The notes beneath the pieces were generated by a model that saw nothing but the letters and a program-made list of their open reading frames with translations, was not told the DNA's origin and searched no databases. From Chelativorans petroleitrophicus (GTDB taxonomy: Bacteria; Pseudomonadota; Alphaproteobacteria; Rhizobiales; Rhizobiaceae), in the NCBI RefSeq assembly GCF_025398195.1, contig NZ_JAODNV010000016.1, positions 1 through 64,000 on the forward strand: 64,000 nucleotides of DNA, written 5' to 3'. Positions 37,362 through 45,736 of the stretch are shown one piece after another. Both the position numbers and the translations under genes were made by a program. Numbering within the stretch: position 1 is the first letter of the stretch; each line of letters opens with the position of its first letter.

Positions 37362-38139
37362 TTTAGCGGTGACGCTGGATAACAGCCCCATCTACCCGGA
37401 AAATCACCGCCCTAAAATCGACTATTTCGATCACGAAGCGCCTTTCAACAACGGCGCCTTCGAGGCCGCCTTCCCGGGCGTCGGGCGGGAGGCGCTTCCG
37501 GAGGGGCAGTCCTGGGCCACCGAGCGGATCTATCTCGGCACCCACACGGGCACGCATATGGATTCGCCCTGGCACTATCATCCGACGACCGATCATGCGC
37601 TTCCAGACGGCCCGCGAAAGTCACCTGGGATCGACGAGGTTCCGCTCGAATGGTGTTTCCGGCCAGCGGTCAAGCTCGACTTTACCAGGTTTCCCGCGGG
37701 CTATGTCGTCACCGCGAAGGACGTGGAGGAGGAACTCGCCGCAATCGGCTATACGCTGAAGCCGCTCGACATCGTGCTCGTCCATACGCGCGGCGCCGCC
37801 CGCTATGGAGCGGAAGATTACGAAGACGCCCATTGCGGCATGGGCCGGGAGGCGACTCTTTACCTTACGGAGCGCGGCATCCGGGTCGTCGGTACGGACG
37901 GTTTCGGCTGGGACGCACCGTTCTCCTCGATGACCGCCGCCTATCGGAAGACCGGCGACAAGTCCGTGATTTGGGAAGGCCACAAGGCCGGCATCGAGAT
38001 TGGTTACTTCCAGATGGAGAAGCTCATCAATCTCGACAAGCTGCCTTCGCATGGCTTCACCGTTGCCTGCTTCCCCATCAAGATCGCCGGCGCATCGGCG
38101 GCATGGGTCCGTCCGGTCGCCTTCCTCGAGGAGGACTGA
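37348..38139 (+). CDS. Cyclase family hydrolase (kynurenine formamidase/isatin hydrolase-like)
   Basis: A 263-residue metal-dependent hydrolase with the family motif HTGTHMDSPWHY (about residues 69-80), matching HxGTHxDxPxH, which binds manganese or zinc. C-terminal GTDGFGWDAPF and GHKAGIEIGYFQMEKLINLD are typical of the larger cyclase members that open lactones or amide rings. Together with the adjacent flavin reductase-like protein it suggests oxidative then hydrolytic ring or ester opening of the compound brought in by TRAP system 2. No start ambiguity seen. Confidence 0.88.
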   Translation: MKLVDLAVTLDNSPIYPENHRPKIDYFDHEAPFNNGAFEAAFPGVGREALPEGQSWATERIYLGTHTGTHMDSPWHYHPTTDHALPDGPRKSPGIDEVPLEWCFRPAVKLDFTRFPAGYVVTAKDVEEELAAIGYTLKPLDIVLVHTRGAARYGAEDYEDAHCGMGREATLYLTERGIRVVGTDGFGWDAPFSSMTAAYRKTGDKSVIWEGHKAGIEIGYFQMEKLINLDKLPSHGFTVACFPIKIAGASAAWVRPVAFLEED

Positions 38140-38182
38140 TGAGGAAGCCTGGGAGCGGGCGAATTTCCTGGAGGTTTGAGAG

Positions 38183-39046
38183 ATGACCCGGAGCACCAGC
38201 AAAGTGGCCATCCTTGGCGCCGGCGGCCTGACGGGGCAGGCGCTCGCCGCAGCCCTCAAGGAGCATCGCATCGAGGCACGTGCCTTATTGCGCCGCGCCG
38301 AGTACGCCGGGAGGCTGCCCGAGGGCATGGAGACGGCGGTGGCCGACCTGGAGGACGTCCACGCCCTCACGGAGGCTCTTGGGGGCTGCACGGCTGTTTA
38401 TCTCATTCCTCCCTCCTTCAATGAGGGAGAGGAGCGTTTCGCCGCCAATGTCATGGCGGCCATGGCGCGAAACGGGATCGAGCGCCTGGTCTATCACTCG
38501 GTCCTGCACGCACCGACACCCGGCATGCCGCACCATCTGCGCAAATCGCGGGTCGAGCTGATGGTGCGGGAAAGCGATCTTATCTGGACGATCCTGCAAC
38601 CGGCCATGTATGTCCAGACCGTCCTGTCTTTTCTCTCCGAGGACGGGCGGACGCTCCGCCCCCCTTTCGACCCTGACCGCCCTTTCAATGTCATCGCCCT
38701 TACCGACCTCACCGACGCGATCGTGCGCGTCCTCTCCGATCCCGGTACGGCGTTCGGGACGTTCGAGCTTGCCGGCAAGGAGCGGCTTACCATACGCGAG
38801 ATGGCGACGGAGCTCTCCAGGGCTCTCGGGCGTCCGATCAGCGTAGAGGTGGCGGACATGGACCGGCAGGTCGAAATACGCTCGAAAAGGCGCGGATGGA
38901 CCGGCCCCCAGCAGGACGAGTACCGTGCAATGCTTGAATATTATGGCCGGCACGGTCTGCCGGGCAATGGTCTTACCCTCGAAATGCTGCTGGGGCGCGC
39001 GCCCACGCCATTCGCCAAGGCGGCTCTGCTGTCCGGCCGCTTCTGA
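38183..39046 (+). CDS. NmrA-like NAD(P)-binding protein 2 (paired with LigM-like protein 2)
   Basis: A 287-residue NmrA-type atypical SDR. The Rossmann loop is LGAGGLTGQAL (about residues 10-20). Shared with the 16714 paralogue are ERLVYHSVLH, MPHHLRKSRVE, LQPAMYVQT, a FELAGKERL segment and a YYGRHGLPGNG C-terminal region. It lacks the classical catalytic Tyr-x-x-x-Lys. It directly precedes LigM-like 2 (23-base gap), repeating the gene order of the first module, which suggests that the NmrA protein works with or regulates the demethylase. Confidence 0.85.
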   Translation: MTRSTSKVAILGAGGLTGQALAAALKEHRIEARALLRRAEYAGRLPEGMETAVADLEDVHALTEALGGCTAVYLIPPSFNEGEERFAANVMAAMARNGIERLVYHSVLHAPTPGMPHHLRKSRVELMVRESDLIWTILQPAMYVQTVLSFLSEDGRTLRPPFDPDRPFNVIALTDLTDAIVRVLSDPGTAFGTFELAGKERLTIREMATELSRALGRPISVEVADMDRQVEIRSKRRGWTGPQQDEYRAMLEYYGRHGLPGNGLTLEMLLGRAPTPFAKAALLSGRF

Positions 39047-39069
39047 AAAAGCTCTAGGAGACAGGTGCG

Positions 39070-40404
39070 ATGCAAACGCTCGAATCCCGTATCGCCCAAG
39101 CCGGCTCGGCTGCGCAAATGCTCTATCACAGCCAGGATCAGTCGGTGACCTTTCCCCTGCCGGCGGAATTCACCAACTGGCGCGACGAGCAGGAGGCCTG
39201 GCACAAGACCGCGGCCTTCCAGGACATGTCCTTCCACATGTTCGAACTCGTGCTCGAGGGCCCGGACACCATCCGCCTTCTTTCCGATTTCGGCATCAAC
39301 AGCTTCGCACGCTTCGGCCCCATGCAGGCGAAGCAGTATGTGGTCTGCAACAGTGACGGGTTCTATATCGGCGATGCGATTCTGACCTGCGAGGAGCCCG
39401 ACAAGGTTTGCCTCGTGGGTAAATCCGCAGCGCTGCACTGGATACGCTTCCAGCTCGAACGCGGGCACTATGACGCAAAGGTCACGCATTTCGGGACGCC
39501 CTCGCCGAGGCTCAGCGACCGCCGCCTGTTCCGGTATCAGGTGCAAGGTCCCGCCGCACTGCGGATTCTCGAGGAAGTGCATGGCGGCCCGCTTCCCGAT
39601 ATCGGCTTCTTCAAGATGGGCCGGTTCACGCTAGCAGGACATGAGGTGACGGCGCTCAATCACCGCATGTCCGGTGCGCCGGGGTTTGAATTCTGGGGTC
39701 CTTCCGAATGGGGTCCAGCCGTTAAGGAGGCGATCCTCGCCGCCGGACGCAAATACGGGCTGCGCCAGATCGGCGCCAAGGTGTTCCGGGTGACGGCGAT
39801 GGAGTCTGGCTGGATCGGAACGGCGCTGCCGGCGATCTACACGGGCGAGGCGACGCGGGCATTCCGCGAATGGCTGCCGGCCGACACATTCGAGGGGCGC
39901 GCCTCGTTCGGCGGCAGCTTCCCACTCGATGATTTCGAGGAGCTCTATGTGCGCCCATCCGAGATCGGCTATGGATTCATGACCAAGTTCGACCACGAGT
40001 TCTGCGGCAGGGCCGCCCTTGAAAAGGCCATGGGGAAGCCCATCAGAAAGAAGGTGCGTCTTATCTGGAATTCCGACGATGTGCTTGGCGTCCATGCGAG
40101 CATGTACGGCGAGAACGAGCGGGCCAAATATATGGAGATGCCTGTCGCCAACTATGCCAATTTCCTAGCCGATGAGGTGACGAAGGATGGTCGGCGTGTG
40201 GGCTTTTCCCTGCTTCCCGTCTATTCGGCGGCCGCGCGGGCGTGGATCTCGCTCGCGGTGCTCGATGAGAAGATTGCCGATTCCGCAGGCGAGGTCGTCG
40301 TTACCTGGGGCGAGCCCGACGGCGGCTCCACGAAGCCGGGAGTGGAAAGGCATGTGCAGCGCGCGATCCGGGCACGGATTGAGGAGGCCGTTCGCCGGGC
40401 ATAA
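39070..40404 (+). CDS. LigM-like tetrahydrofolate-dependent demethylase 2 (GcvT superfamily)
   Basis: A 444-residue GcvT-superfamily protein, paralogous to the one at 17613: EFTNWRDEQEAWHKTAAFQD, LLSDFGINSFARFGPMQAKQ, NHRMSGAPGFEFWGPSEWGP, REWLPADTFEGRASFGGSF, MTKFDHEFCGRAALEKA. The LigM carboxylate Arg122 position (number from memory) is Lys here (LVGKSA) and Gln57 is Met, so it should accept a different substrate from LigM and from the first paralogue. Last gene of the plus-strand block; the operon has no MetF or PurU of its own and would share those at 20-22 kb. Confidence 0.8.
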   Translation: MQTLESRIAQAGSAAQMLYHSQDQSVTFPLPAEFTNWRDEQEAWHKTAAFQDMSFHMFELVLEGPDTIRLLSDFGINSFARFGPMQAKQYVVCNSDGFYIGDAILTCEEPDKVCLVGKSAALHWIRFQLERGHYDAKVTHFGTPSPRLSDRRLFRYQVQGPAALRILEEVHGGPLPDIGFFKMGRFTLAGHEVTALNHRMSGAPGFEFWGPSEWGPAVKEAILAAGRKYGLRQIGAKVFRVTAMESGWIGTALPAIYTGEATRAFREWLPADTFEGRASFGGSFPLDDFEELYVRPSEIGYGFMTKFDHEFCGRAALEKAMGKPIRKKVRLIWNSDDVLGVHASMYGENERAKYMEMPVANYANFLADEVTKDGRRVGFSLLPVYSAAARAWISLAVLDEKIADSAGEVVVTWGEPDGGSTKPGVERHVQRAIRARIEEAVRRA

Positions 40405-40461
40405 GGGCGGTTACGCTCCGAGAATGGGGTAGCTGACGGCCGCCGGTAGTGCGACCGACGC

Positions 40462-41355
40462 CTATCGCGCAAGCACAGACGCGCCGCCTGCCGCCTGAAC
40501 GGAGCGGCTGCCGGCATCGATTGCGGCTGAGAGGCATTCGCCCGCGGGCCTGCCGTCCAGCCACGCATCCAGAAAGCCAGCGTTAAACGCGTCGCCGGCT
40601 CCGGTGGTGTCGACGACCGCGACCTGAGGCGCGGGGAGGGTCAAGATCTCCTGGTCCATGCTGAGCATGCCGCCATCGGCACCGAGCTTCAGCGCCACGA
40701 CCGGAAAATGCTCGGCGAGGAACGCAATGGCGCGCCGCGGTTCCGCCGCACCGGCCAGCACGCTCGCCTCCTCCAGATTGGGCAAAAACACATCGATCCC
40801 GGCGCAGCGGTCGAGAAACTGGGGATCCCTGATGAGAGTGTCATCCCAGCTCGGATCAAGGGAAACGGTCAAACCCCGCGCTTTCGCGCGCTCCACGATC
40901 CCCGGCATCTCCACCAGCGTGGCGTATTCGGCAATGTGCAGATGCCTCGCCTCAGACCATGCTAGCGCCGCCTCGAGTGTCGCCGGCTCCGCCTTGCCGG
41001 CCCGCCGCGAGAGGAAAGCTCTTTCCTCGCCTTCGATCATGGCCACGGTGACCTGCGGCCCTGCCTCGGGATGCCGGTCGAGAAAACGCAGGTCGATGCC
41101 CTGGATGGCCAGTTGCGGCTCCATAGCCGCCGACAGCGCGTCCGTGCCGAACCGTGCCACGAGTGCGGTGGTCCGCCCGTGGGCGGCGCTGTGCGCAGCG
41201 GTGATGAAAGCGCCCCCTCCGAGGGACAGGGTCATGCCCTCGGCAAAAACCTCGCGGCCCAACCGAGGCATGGCCGGCAGTCCAATGAAGATGAGGTCGC
41301 AATAGATGCGGCCGAGGCTGAGCACAGCCCCGCCACGCGCCTGCCCAGATGTCAT
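40462..41355 (-). CDS. PfkB family carbohydrate/nucleoside kinase
   Basis: A 297-residue ribokinase-fold kinase. It has an N-terminal glycine pair LSLGGGAFITAAHSAA and the C-terminal PfkB signature DTTGAGDAFNAGFLDAW (catalytic Asp in GAGD at about residue 250). It would phosphorylate a sugar or sugar derivative with ATP after import by the ABC system encoded upstream in the same operon. The exact sugar cannot be read. It overlaps the ATPase gene by four bases and is last in the operon. Confidence 0.9.
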   Translation of the reverse strand: MTSGQARGGAVLSLGRIYCDLIFIGLPAMPRLGREVFAEGMTLSLGGGAFITAAHSAAHGRTTALVARFGTDALSAAMEPQLAIQGIDLRFLDRHPEAGPQVTVAMIEGEERAFLSRRAGKAEPATLEAALAWSEARHLHIAEYATLVEMPGIVERAKARGLTVSLDPSWDDTLIRDPQFLDRCAGIDVFLPNLEEASVLAGAAEPRRAIAFLAEHFPVVALKLGADGGMLSMDQEILTLPAPQVAVVDTTGAGDAFNAGFLDAWLDGRPAGECLSAAIDAGSRSVQAAGGASVLAR

Positions 41356-42422
41356 GCCCGACCCAGCGCTTTCTCGGTCTTGGCGTCGAACAGGTAAAGC
41401 GAGCCCGGCGCGGCGTGCGCCGTCACCGTGCTGTTCACCGCAGGCACCACCTTCCCGGGCGCCGTGGCGATGACATCCGTACCTGCGATATCGAGATGCA
41501 CCAGCGTTTCAGCGCCAAGAGGCTCCGCTGCCGTGACGACGCCGGAAAGGGAGAGCCTGCCACCGTTATTTCCGTTGATAACGAGATCGTGCGGGCGGAT
41601 GCCGACCAGAACATCAGCGTTGGGCAATCCATGGGGGCCGACGCCTTCGAGCGTTGTCTCACCCACTCGAAGACCGCCCTCGCCTGCCATGCCTGGTATC
41701 AAATTCATGGCCGGGCTGCCGATGAAGCGGGCCGTGAATACGTCCACCGGGTTCTCGTAGAGTTCGACGGGCGTGCCGACCTGCAGGATGCGCCCGTCGC
41801 GCATCACCACGATGCGGTCGGCCATGGTCATCGCCTCGACTTGGTCGTGTGTGACATAGACTGTCGTCGTCGTCAGCCGCTGATGCAGCCGCTTGATCTC
41901 GATGCGCATGGCGGAACGAAGCTGCGCGTCGAGGTTGGAAAGCGGCTCGTCAAACAGAAAAGCAACGGGATTGCGCACCATCGCACGGCCTATGGCGACC
42001 CGCTGACGCTGGCCGCCAGAAAGCGCCGCCGGCCGGCGGTCGAGGAGATCCTCGAGCCCCAGCGTGGCCGCCGCCTCGCGGATGCGCGCCTCTTTCTCCA
42101 CCTTCGGCAATTTGGCCGTATAGAGGCCAAAGCCGATGTTCTGCCGCACCGTCATATGCGGGTAGATGGCGTAGTTCTGGAACACCATCGCGATGTTGCG
42201 CTGCTTCGGTTCGCGCTGGTTCACGACCTCGCCGCCTATCCTGAGCACGCCTGCGGAAATGTCCTCAAGGCCCGCGATCATGCGCAGCGTCGTCGACTTG
42301 CCGCAGCCGGAGGGGCCAACGAAAACCACGAATTCGCCGTCCTCGATGTCCAGATCGATTCCCTTTACCGCGGTCACTCGGCCGTAATTCTTCGTGAGAC
42401 CTTCGAGTTCGATCCGTGCCAT
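41352..42422 (-). CDS. Carbohydrate ABC transporter ATP-binding protein (UgpC/MalK type)
   Basis: A 356-residue ATPase: Walker A GPSGCGKST (about residues 35-43), Q-loop VFQNYAIYPHM, signature LSGGQRQRVAIGRA, Walker B VAFLFDEPLSNLD, switch His in YVTHDQVEAMT. A C-terminal TOBE/OB domain follows (about 235-350) with VLVGIRPHDLVI. It powers import by the two permeases encoded upstream. Start and stop overlap both neighbours by one and four bases. Confidence 0.94.
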   Translation of the reverse strand: MARIELEGLTKNYGRVTAVKGIDLDIEDGEFVVFVGPSGCGKSTTLRMIAGLEDISAGVLRIGGEVVNQREPKQRNIAMVFQNYAIYPHMTVRQNIGFGLYTAKLPKVEKEARIREAAATLGLEDLLDRRPAALSGGQRQRVAIGRAMVRNPVAFLFDEPLSNLDAQLRSAMRIEIKRLHQRLTTTTVYVTHDQVEAMTMADRIVVMRDGRILQVGTPVELYENPVDVFTARFIGSPAMNLIPGMAGEGGLRVGETTLEGVGPHGLPNADVLVGIRPHDLVINGNNGGRLSLSGVVTAAEPLGAETLVHLDIAGTDVIATAPGKVVPAVNSTVTAHAAPGSLYLFDAKTEKALGRA

Positions 42423-43930
42423 CAGGCCTGCTCCATCAGTGCAGCAAATCTTTCATTGAGCTCGCGCGCAGCCTTCGCCTTCCGCTCGGCAATACGCGTC
42501 ATCCTTTCGGCAAAATTCCGGGACTGCGCCTCGTAGCTTTCGAGCGCGGCATTAAGCGGCTCCGGGGCGGGGCCGCCAAAGCGGGTCCGCACGGCGACGA
42601 AATGCTCCGGCGAAACGAGTTCCGCGAAGGTCTCCGCATCGATCGCCGTCTTGCGTCCCACGGACTTCTCGAAAGCTTCGACAAAAGGCGCATAGCCGTC
42701 TGTCGCGAGATCGCCTTCGATGGCCACCACCGCCCGCGCCACGGCGGCGGCGATCTCGTGCCCTTCGCGGAAAGACAGGCCCTCGCGCCGGACGAGACTG
42801 TCGGCAAGCTCCGTGATGGTGATGCAGGAGCGACGGATGTTGGCGGCCACGCGCTTGGAATCGATCCTGATCTGGGAAACGAGCGCGGCAAGGAGATCAA
42901 GCACGCGATAGGCGCTGTCGAAAGCCTGATAACCCAGGCTTTGAGTCTCGCCTTCCGAATCGTTCATGTCGGTGAAGGGCGTGTTGTGCATCACGTCCAG
43001 CATCGTGCGGGCGCGGCCGAAGGTCTGGCTGGCGAGATGCCGCAAATGCTCGATCGGCACGGGATTGCGCTTCTGCGGCATGATCGAGGAGATCTGCACC
43101 AGTGCATTCGGCACGTAGACCTGCCCCACTTCGAAGGCCGTCCAGAATTGGAGATCCTGGATAGGGCGGCCCAGATGCAGGAACATCAGCTCCATCGCAC
43201 CATAGGTGGCGGTGGTGTAATCGACCGCAGCGATGCAGCTGTAGGAGTTCCGCAGCGGCGCCGAAAAGCCAAGGAGCTCGGCCACGCGTGCGCGGTCGAT
43301 CGGGAAGCCGGAGGTGGTGATCGCCGCCGCGCCCATCGGAGAGAGATCGACAATCTCGCGCGCCGCATGGACCCGCTCGATGTCGCGGATGAGCACTTCG
43401 ATCACCGCCGAAAGATAATGGCCGAAGGTCGTCGGCTGCGCCGGCTGGCCGTGGGTATAGGCAACGATGAGCGTATCCCTCTCACGCCGTGCCGCCGCGA
43501 TCAACGCTTCGAGAAGCTCCTGCGCTTTCTGGAGCAGGACGTCGATGCGCTCCTTCAGCGCCAGCTTGAAGAGCGTGTGGTCGATATCGTTCCGAGAGCG
43601 CGCGGTGTGCAGCCGGCCGGCGAGATCGGGCCCGAGCCGCGTCTTCAGCTCCTTCTCGACAAGGAAGAAGAAATCCTCCACCTCGCCGGTGTAGCTGAGC
43701 TTTGAAACATCCACATTGCGATCGATGTCGACAAGCGCCTTGGCTATCGCCGCCGCCTGGCTCCTGTCCAGAATCCCGGTCTCCGCGAGCATCACGAGAT
43801 GCGCCCGGTCGATGGCGCGGAAGCCCTCCACATGATGCAGCTTGGCGCCGTCGAACAGCGGCCTCAATACCGTCTCCTTGTAGACGGGATCGGGAAAAAC
43901 GCTGGTGTCGGTCTTGCGCGGATCGTCCAT
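42422..43930 (-). CDS. Argininosuccinate lyase-like enzyme of the aspartase/fumarase superfamily
   Basis: A 502-residue lyase. ASL-type landmarks are LHTARSRNDIDHTLFKLAL (about residues 98-116), THGQPAQPTTFGHYL and the superfamily loop SSIMPQKRNPVPIEHLR (about 285-301). The C-terminal region differs from housekeeping ArgH, and its place inside a sugar-type ABC operon, between permease and ATPase genes, argues against arginine synthesis. It probably splits a C-N bond and releases fumarate from an N-succinyl-type conjugate; EDDS lyase is a precedent for such a catabolic relative. I begin at ATG 43930; the frame runs on upstream over the permease gene without sense. Confidence 0.85.
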   Translation of the reverse strand: MDDPRKTDTSVFPDPVYKETVLRPLFDGAKLHHVEGFRAIDRAHLVMLAETGILDRSQAAAIAKALVDIDRNVDVSKLSYTGEVEDFFFLVEKELKTRLGPDLAGRLHTARSRNDIDHTLFKLALKERIDVLLQKAQELLEALIAAARRERDTLIVAYTHGQPAQPTTFGHYLSAVIEVLIRDIERVHAAREIVDLSPMGAAAITTSGFPIDRARVAELLGFSAPLRNSYSCIAAVDYTTATYGAMELMFLHLGRPIQDLQFWTAFEVGQVYVPNALVQISSIMPQKRNPVPIEHLRHLASQTFGRARTMLDVMHNTPFTDMNDSEGETQSLGYQAFDSAYRVLDLLAALVSQIRIDSKRVAANIRRSCITITELADSLVRREGLSFREGHEIAAAVARAVVAIEGDLATDGYAPFVEAFEKSVGRKTAIDAETFAELVSPEHFVAVRTRFGGPAPEPLNAALESYEAQSRNFAERMTRIAERKAKAARELNERFAALMEQA

Positions 43931-43932
43931 CG

Positions 43933-44790
43933 TCACCCCTTGAGCCCCGCTAGCATCACGCCGCGGACGATAAAGCGCTGAAGCACGAGAAACACGATCA
44001 GCGTCGGTATCGTGGCGAGCGCTGCTCCTGTCATGATCATCTCCCACTGGATCGACTGCTCTACCGCGAAGCTCGAAAGGCCCACGGGCAGCGTGTAGTT
44101 CTCGGGGCTGGTGACGACGATGAGCGGCCAGAAAAAGGCGGTCCAATTGCCGAGGAAGGTGAAGATGGCAAGTGCGGAGATCGCCGGCGTCACCATCGGC
44201 ATGGCGATCTTCCACCAGATGGTGAACTCGTTGAGGCCATCGACGCGCGCGGCCTCGAGGAAATCGTCCGGAACCGTCTCGAAGAACTGCTTCATGAGGA
44301 AGGTGCCGAAGGCCGTCATCATGCCGGGGAACATGATGCCCCAGTAGGTGTCGAGCCACCCGAGCTGGCTGGACATCAGGTACCACGGGATCACCAGCAT
44401 CTCCGTGGGGATCATCAGCGTGGACAGGATGGCCAGGAAGACAAGATACCGTCCGCGGAACTCGAACTTGGCGAGCGTGTACCCCACGAGGCTGTCGAAG
44501 AAGACATTGGAGAGCGTGACGGTAGCCGCGATGAAGATCGAATTCAGGAACCAGCGCAGAAAACGCCCGTCGGAAAGCACGCGGATATAGTTGTCGAGCG
44601 TCGGCTCCGCCGGAATGAGCCTCAGATCATAGACCTGACCTGCGGTCTTCAGCGATGTCGAGAACATGTAGAGCAGCGGCGTGACCATGATCAGGCCGCC
44701 GATGAAAAGCAGCGTCCACGCCAGGATGCGCCCGGGTCTGATCTTGCGGCTGTTGGCGGCCAGCTCCACGGAAGATGCGTCGGCAGTCAT
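43933..44790 (-). CDS. Carbohydrate ABC transporter permease (MalG/UgpE type)
   Basis: A 285-residue protein with six predicted membrane segments and the EAA coupling loop EAARVDGLNEFTIWWKIAMP (about residues 190-209). N-terminal text reads like the MalG branch (LLYMFSTSLKTAGQVYD). Start chosen as ATG 44790, in ATGA overlap with the preceding permease and behind GAGGGAG, not the start seven codons upstream. Two bases separate its stop from the lyase start. Confidence 0.92.
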   Translation of the reverse strand: MTADASSVELAANSRKIRPGRILAWTLLFIGGLIMVTPLLYMFSTSLKTAGQVYDLRLIPAEPTLDNYIRVLSDGRFLRWFLNSIFIAATVTLSNVFFDSLVGYTLAKFEFRGRYLVFLAILSTLMIPTEMLVIPWYLMSSQLGWLDTYWGIMFPGMMTAFGTFLMKQFFETVPDDFLEAARVDGLNEFTIWWKIAMPMVTPAISALAIFTFLGNWTAFFWPLIVVTSPENYTLPVGLSSFAVEQSIQWEMIMTGAALATIPTLIVFLVLQRFIVRGVMLAGLKG

Positions 44791-45722
44791 CTGCGCTCCC
44801 TCAGCACCCAAAGCTGGACCAGCGAAACGACAAGAAGAATGGTGAAAAGCACCACAGTCTGCGCCGCCGCGTAGCCCATGTCATAGGACGAGAAGGCCGT
44901 CTGGAAGATCATCAGCACCAGCGGTTTGGTCGAGTTCAACGGACCGCCGGGATCGTTGGTCGTCATGTTATAGACCTGATCGAAGATCCGCAGGAACCCG
45001 ATGGAGGAGAAGACGACCAGAAACACCGTGGTGGGCTTCAGGAGCGGCAGCGTGATCTTGCGCAGAATCGCCCATTCGCCGAGACCGTCGATGCGTGCGG
45101 CCTCATAGTAGGTGGTCGGGATGGCTCGCAGACCCGCCATGAAGATGATGATCTGGAAGCCCAGCCCAGCCCAGATGGCCGTCACCATGATCGCGGGCAG
45201 CGCCTGGTTCACAGAGCGCAGGAATGGCTGTTGCGGAAGGCCCATCAACTGCAGCACGTCGTTGATCACGCCGATGGGCACTGGCTGGTAAAACCACCGC
45301 CACACCCAGGCCATGGCCGCGGCTGTGGTGAGAAAAGGCAGGAAATAGAGCGCCCGGATAAATCCGTGCATGAACCGCACGCGGTCGAGATAAAAGGCGA
45401 TAATAAAGGAGAGCACCAGGCTCACCGGCGTGCCGATGATCAGATAGGTGAACGTATTGCGGAACACCTGCCAGAACAGCGGATCGGCGAACAGGCGTTT
45501 ATAGTTGTCGAGGCCGATGAAGGTGGCTGGCCTCAGAAGGTCCCAGTCCGTCAGCGAAAGCCAGAAGGCCTGCACGGTGGGGTAGAAGCGGATGGTCACG
45601 TAAAAGACGATCGGCAAGGCAAGGAAGCCCCAAGCCCAGATCACCCGCTTGGTGCGGATCGAAAAGCGATCCCAAAGCCCGGCGCTCTGCGCCGGGCTTG
45701 CCTGTCTCGCAACCGATACCAT
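44787..45722 (-). CDS. Carbohydrate ABC transporter permease (MalF/UgpA type)
   Basis: A 311-residue membrane protein with six or seven predicted segments. The EAA loop reads EAARIDGLGEWAILRKITLP (about residues 208-227). MalF-type features are YPTVQAFWLSLTDWDLL and GLDNYKRLFADPLFWQVFRN near the N-terminus. It forms the translocation channel with the following permease and lies 14 bases after the binding-protein gene. Confidence 0.92.
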   Translation of the reverse strand: MVSVARQASPAQSAGLWDRFSIRTKRVIWAWGFLALPIVFYVTIRFYPTVQAFWLSLTDWDLLRPATFIGLDNYKRLFADPLFWQVFRNTFTYLIIGTPVSLVLSFIIAFYLDRVRFMHGFIRALYFLPFLTTAAAMAWVWRWFYQPVPIGVINDVLQLMGLPQQPFLRSVNQALPAIMVTAIWAGLGFQIIIFMAGLRAIPTTYYEAARIDGLGEWAILRKITLPLLKPTTVFLVVFSSIGFLRIFDQVYNMTTNDPGGPLNSTKPLVLMIFQTAFSSYDMGYAAAQTVVLFTILLVVSLVQLWVLRERR

Positions 45723-45736
45723 GGCGGTTTCGGGTC

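Noticed and set aside
42416-43705. A 429-codon plus-strand open frame
   Set aside because: Antisense shadow of the lyase gene; no start signal or family features.
42422-43930. Housekeeping argininosuccinate lyase (argH)
   Set aside because: It is embedded in an ABC sugar-type operon, no other arginine genes are near, and the C-terminal half reads differently from ArgH; a catabolic relative is more likely.
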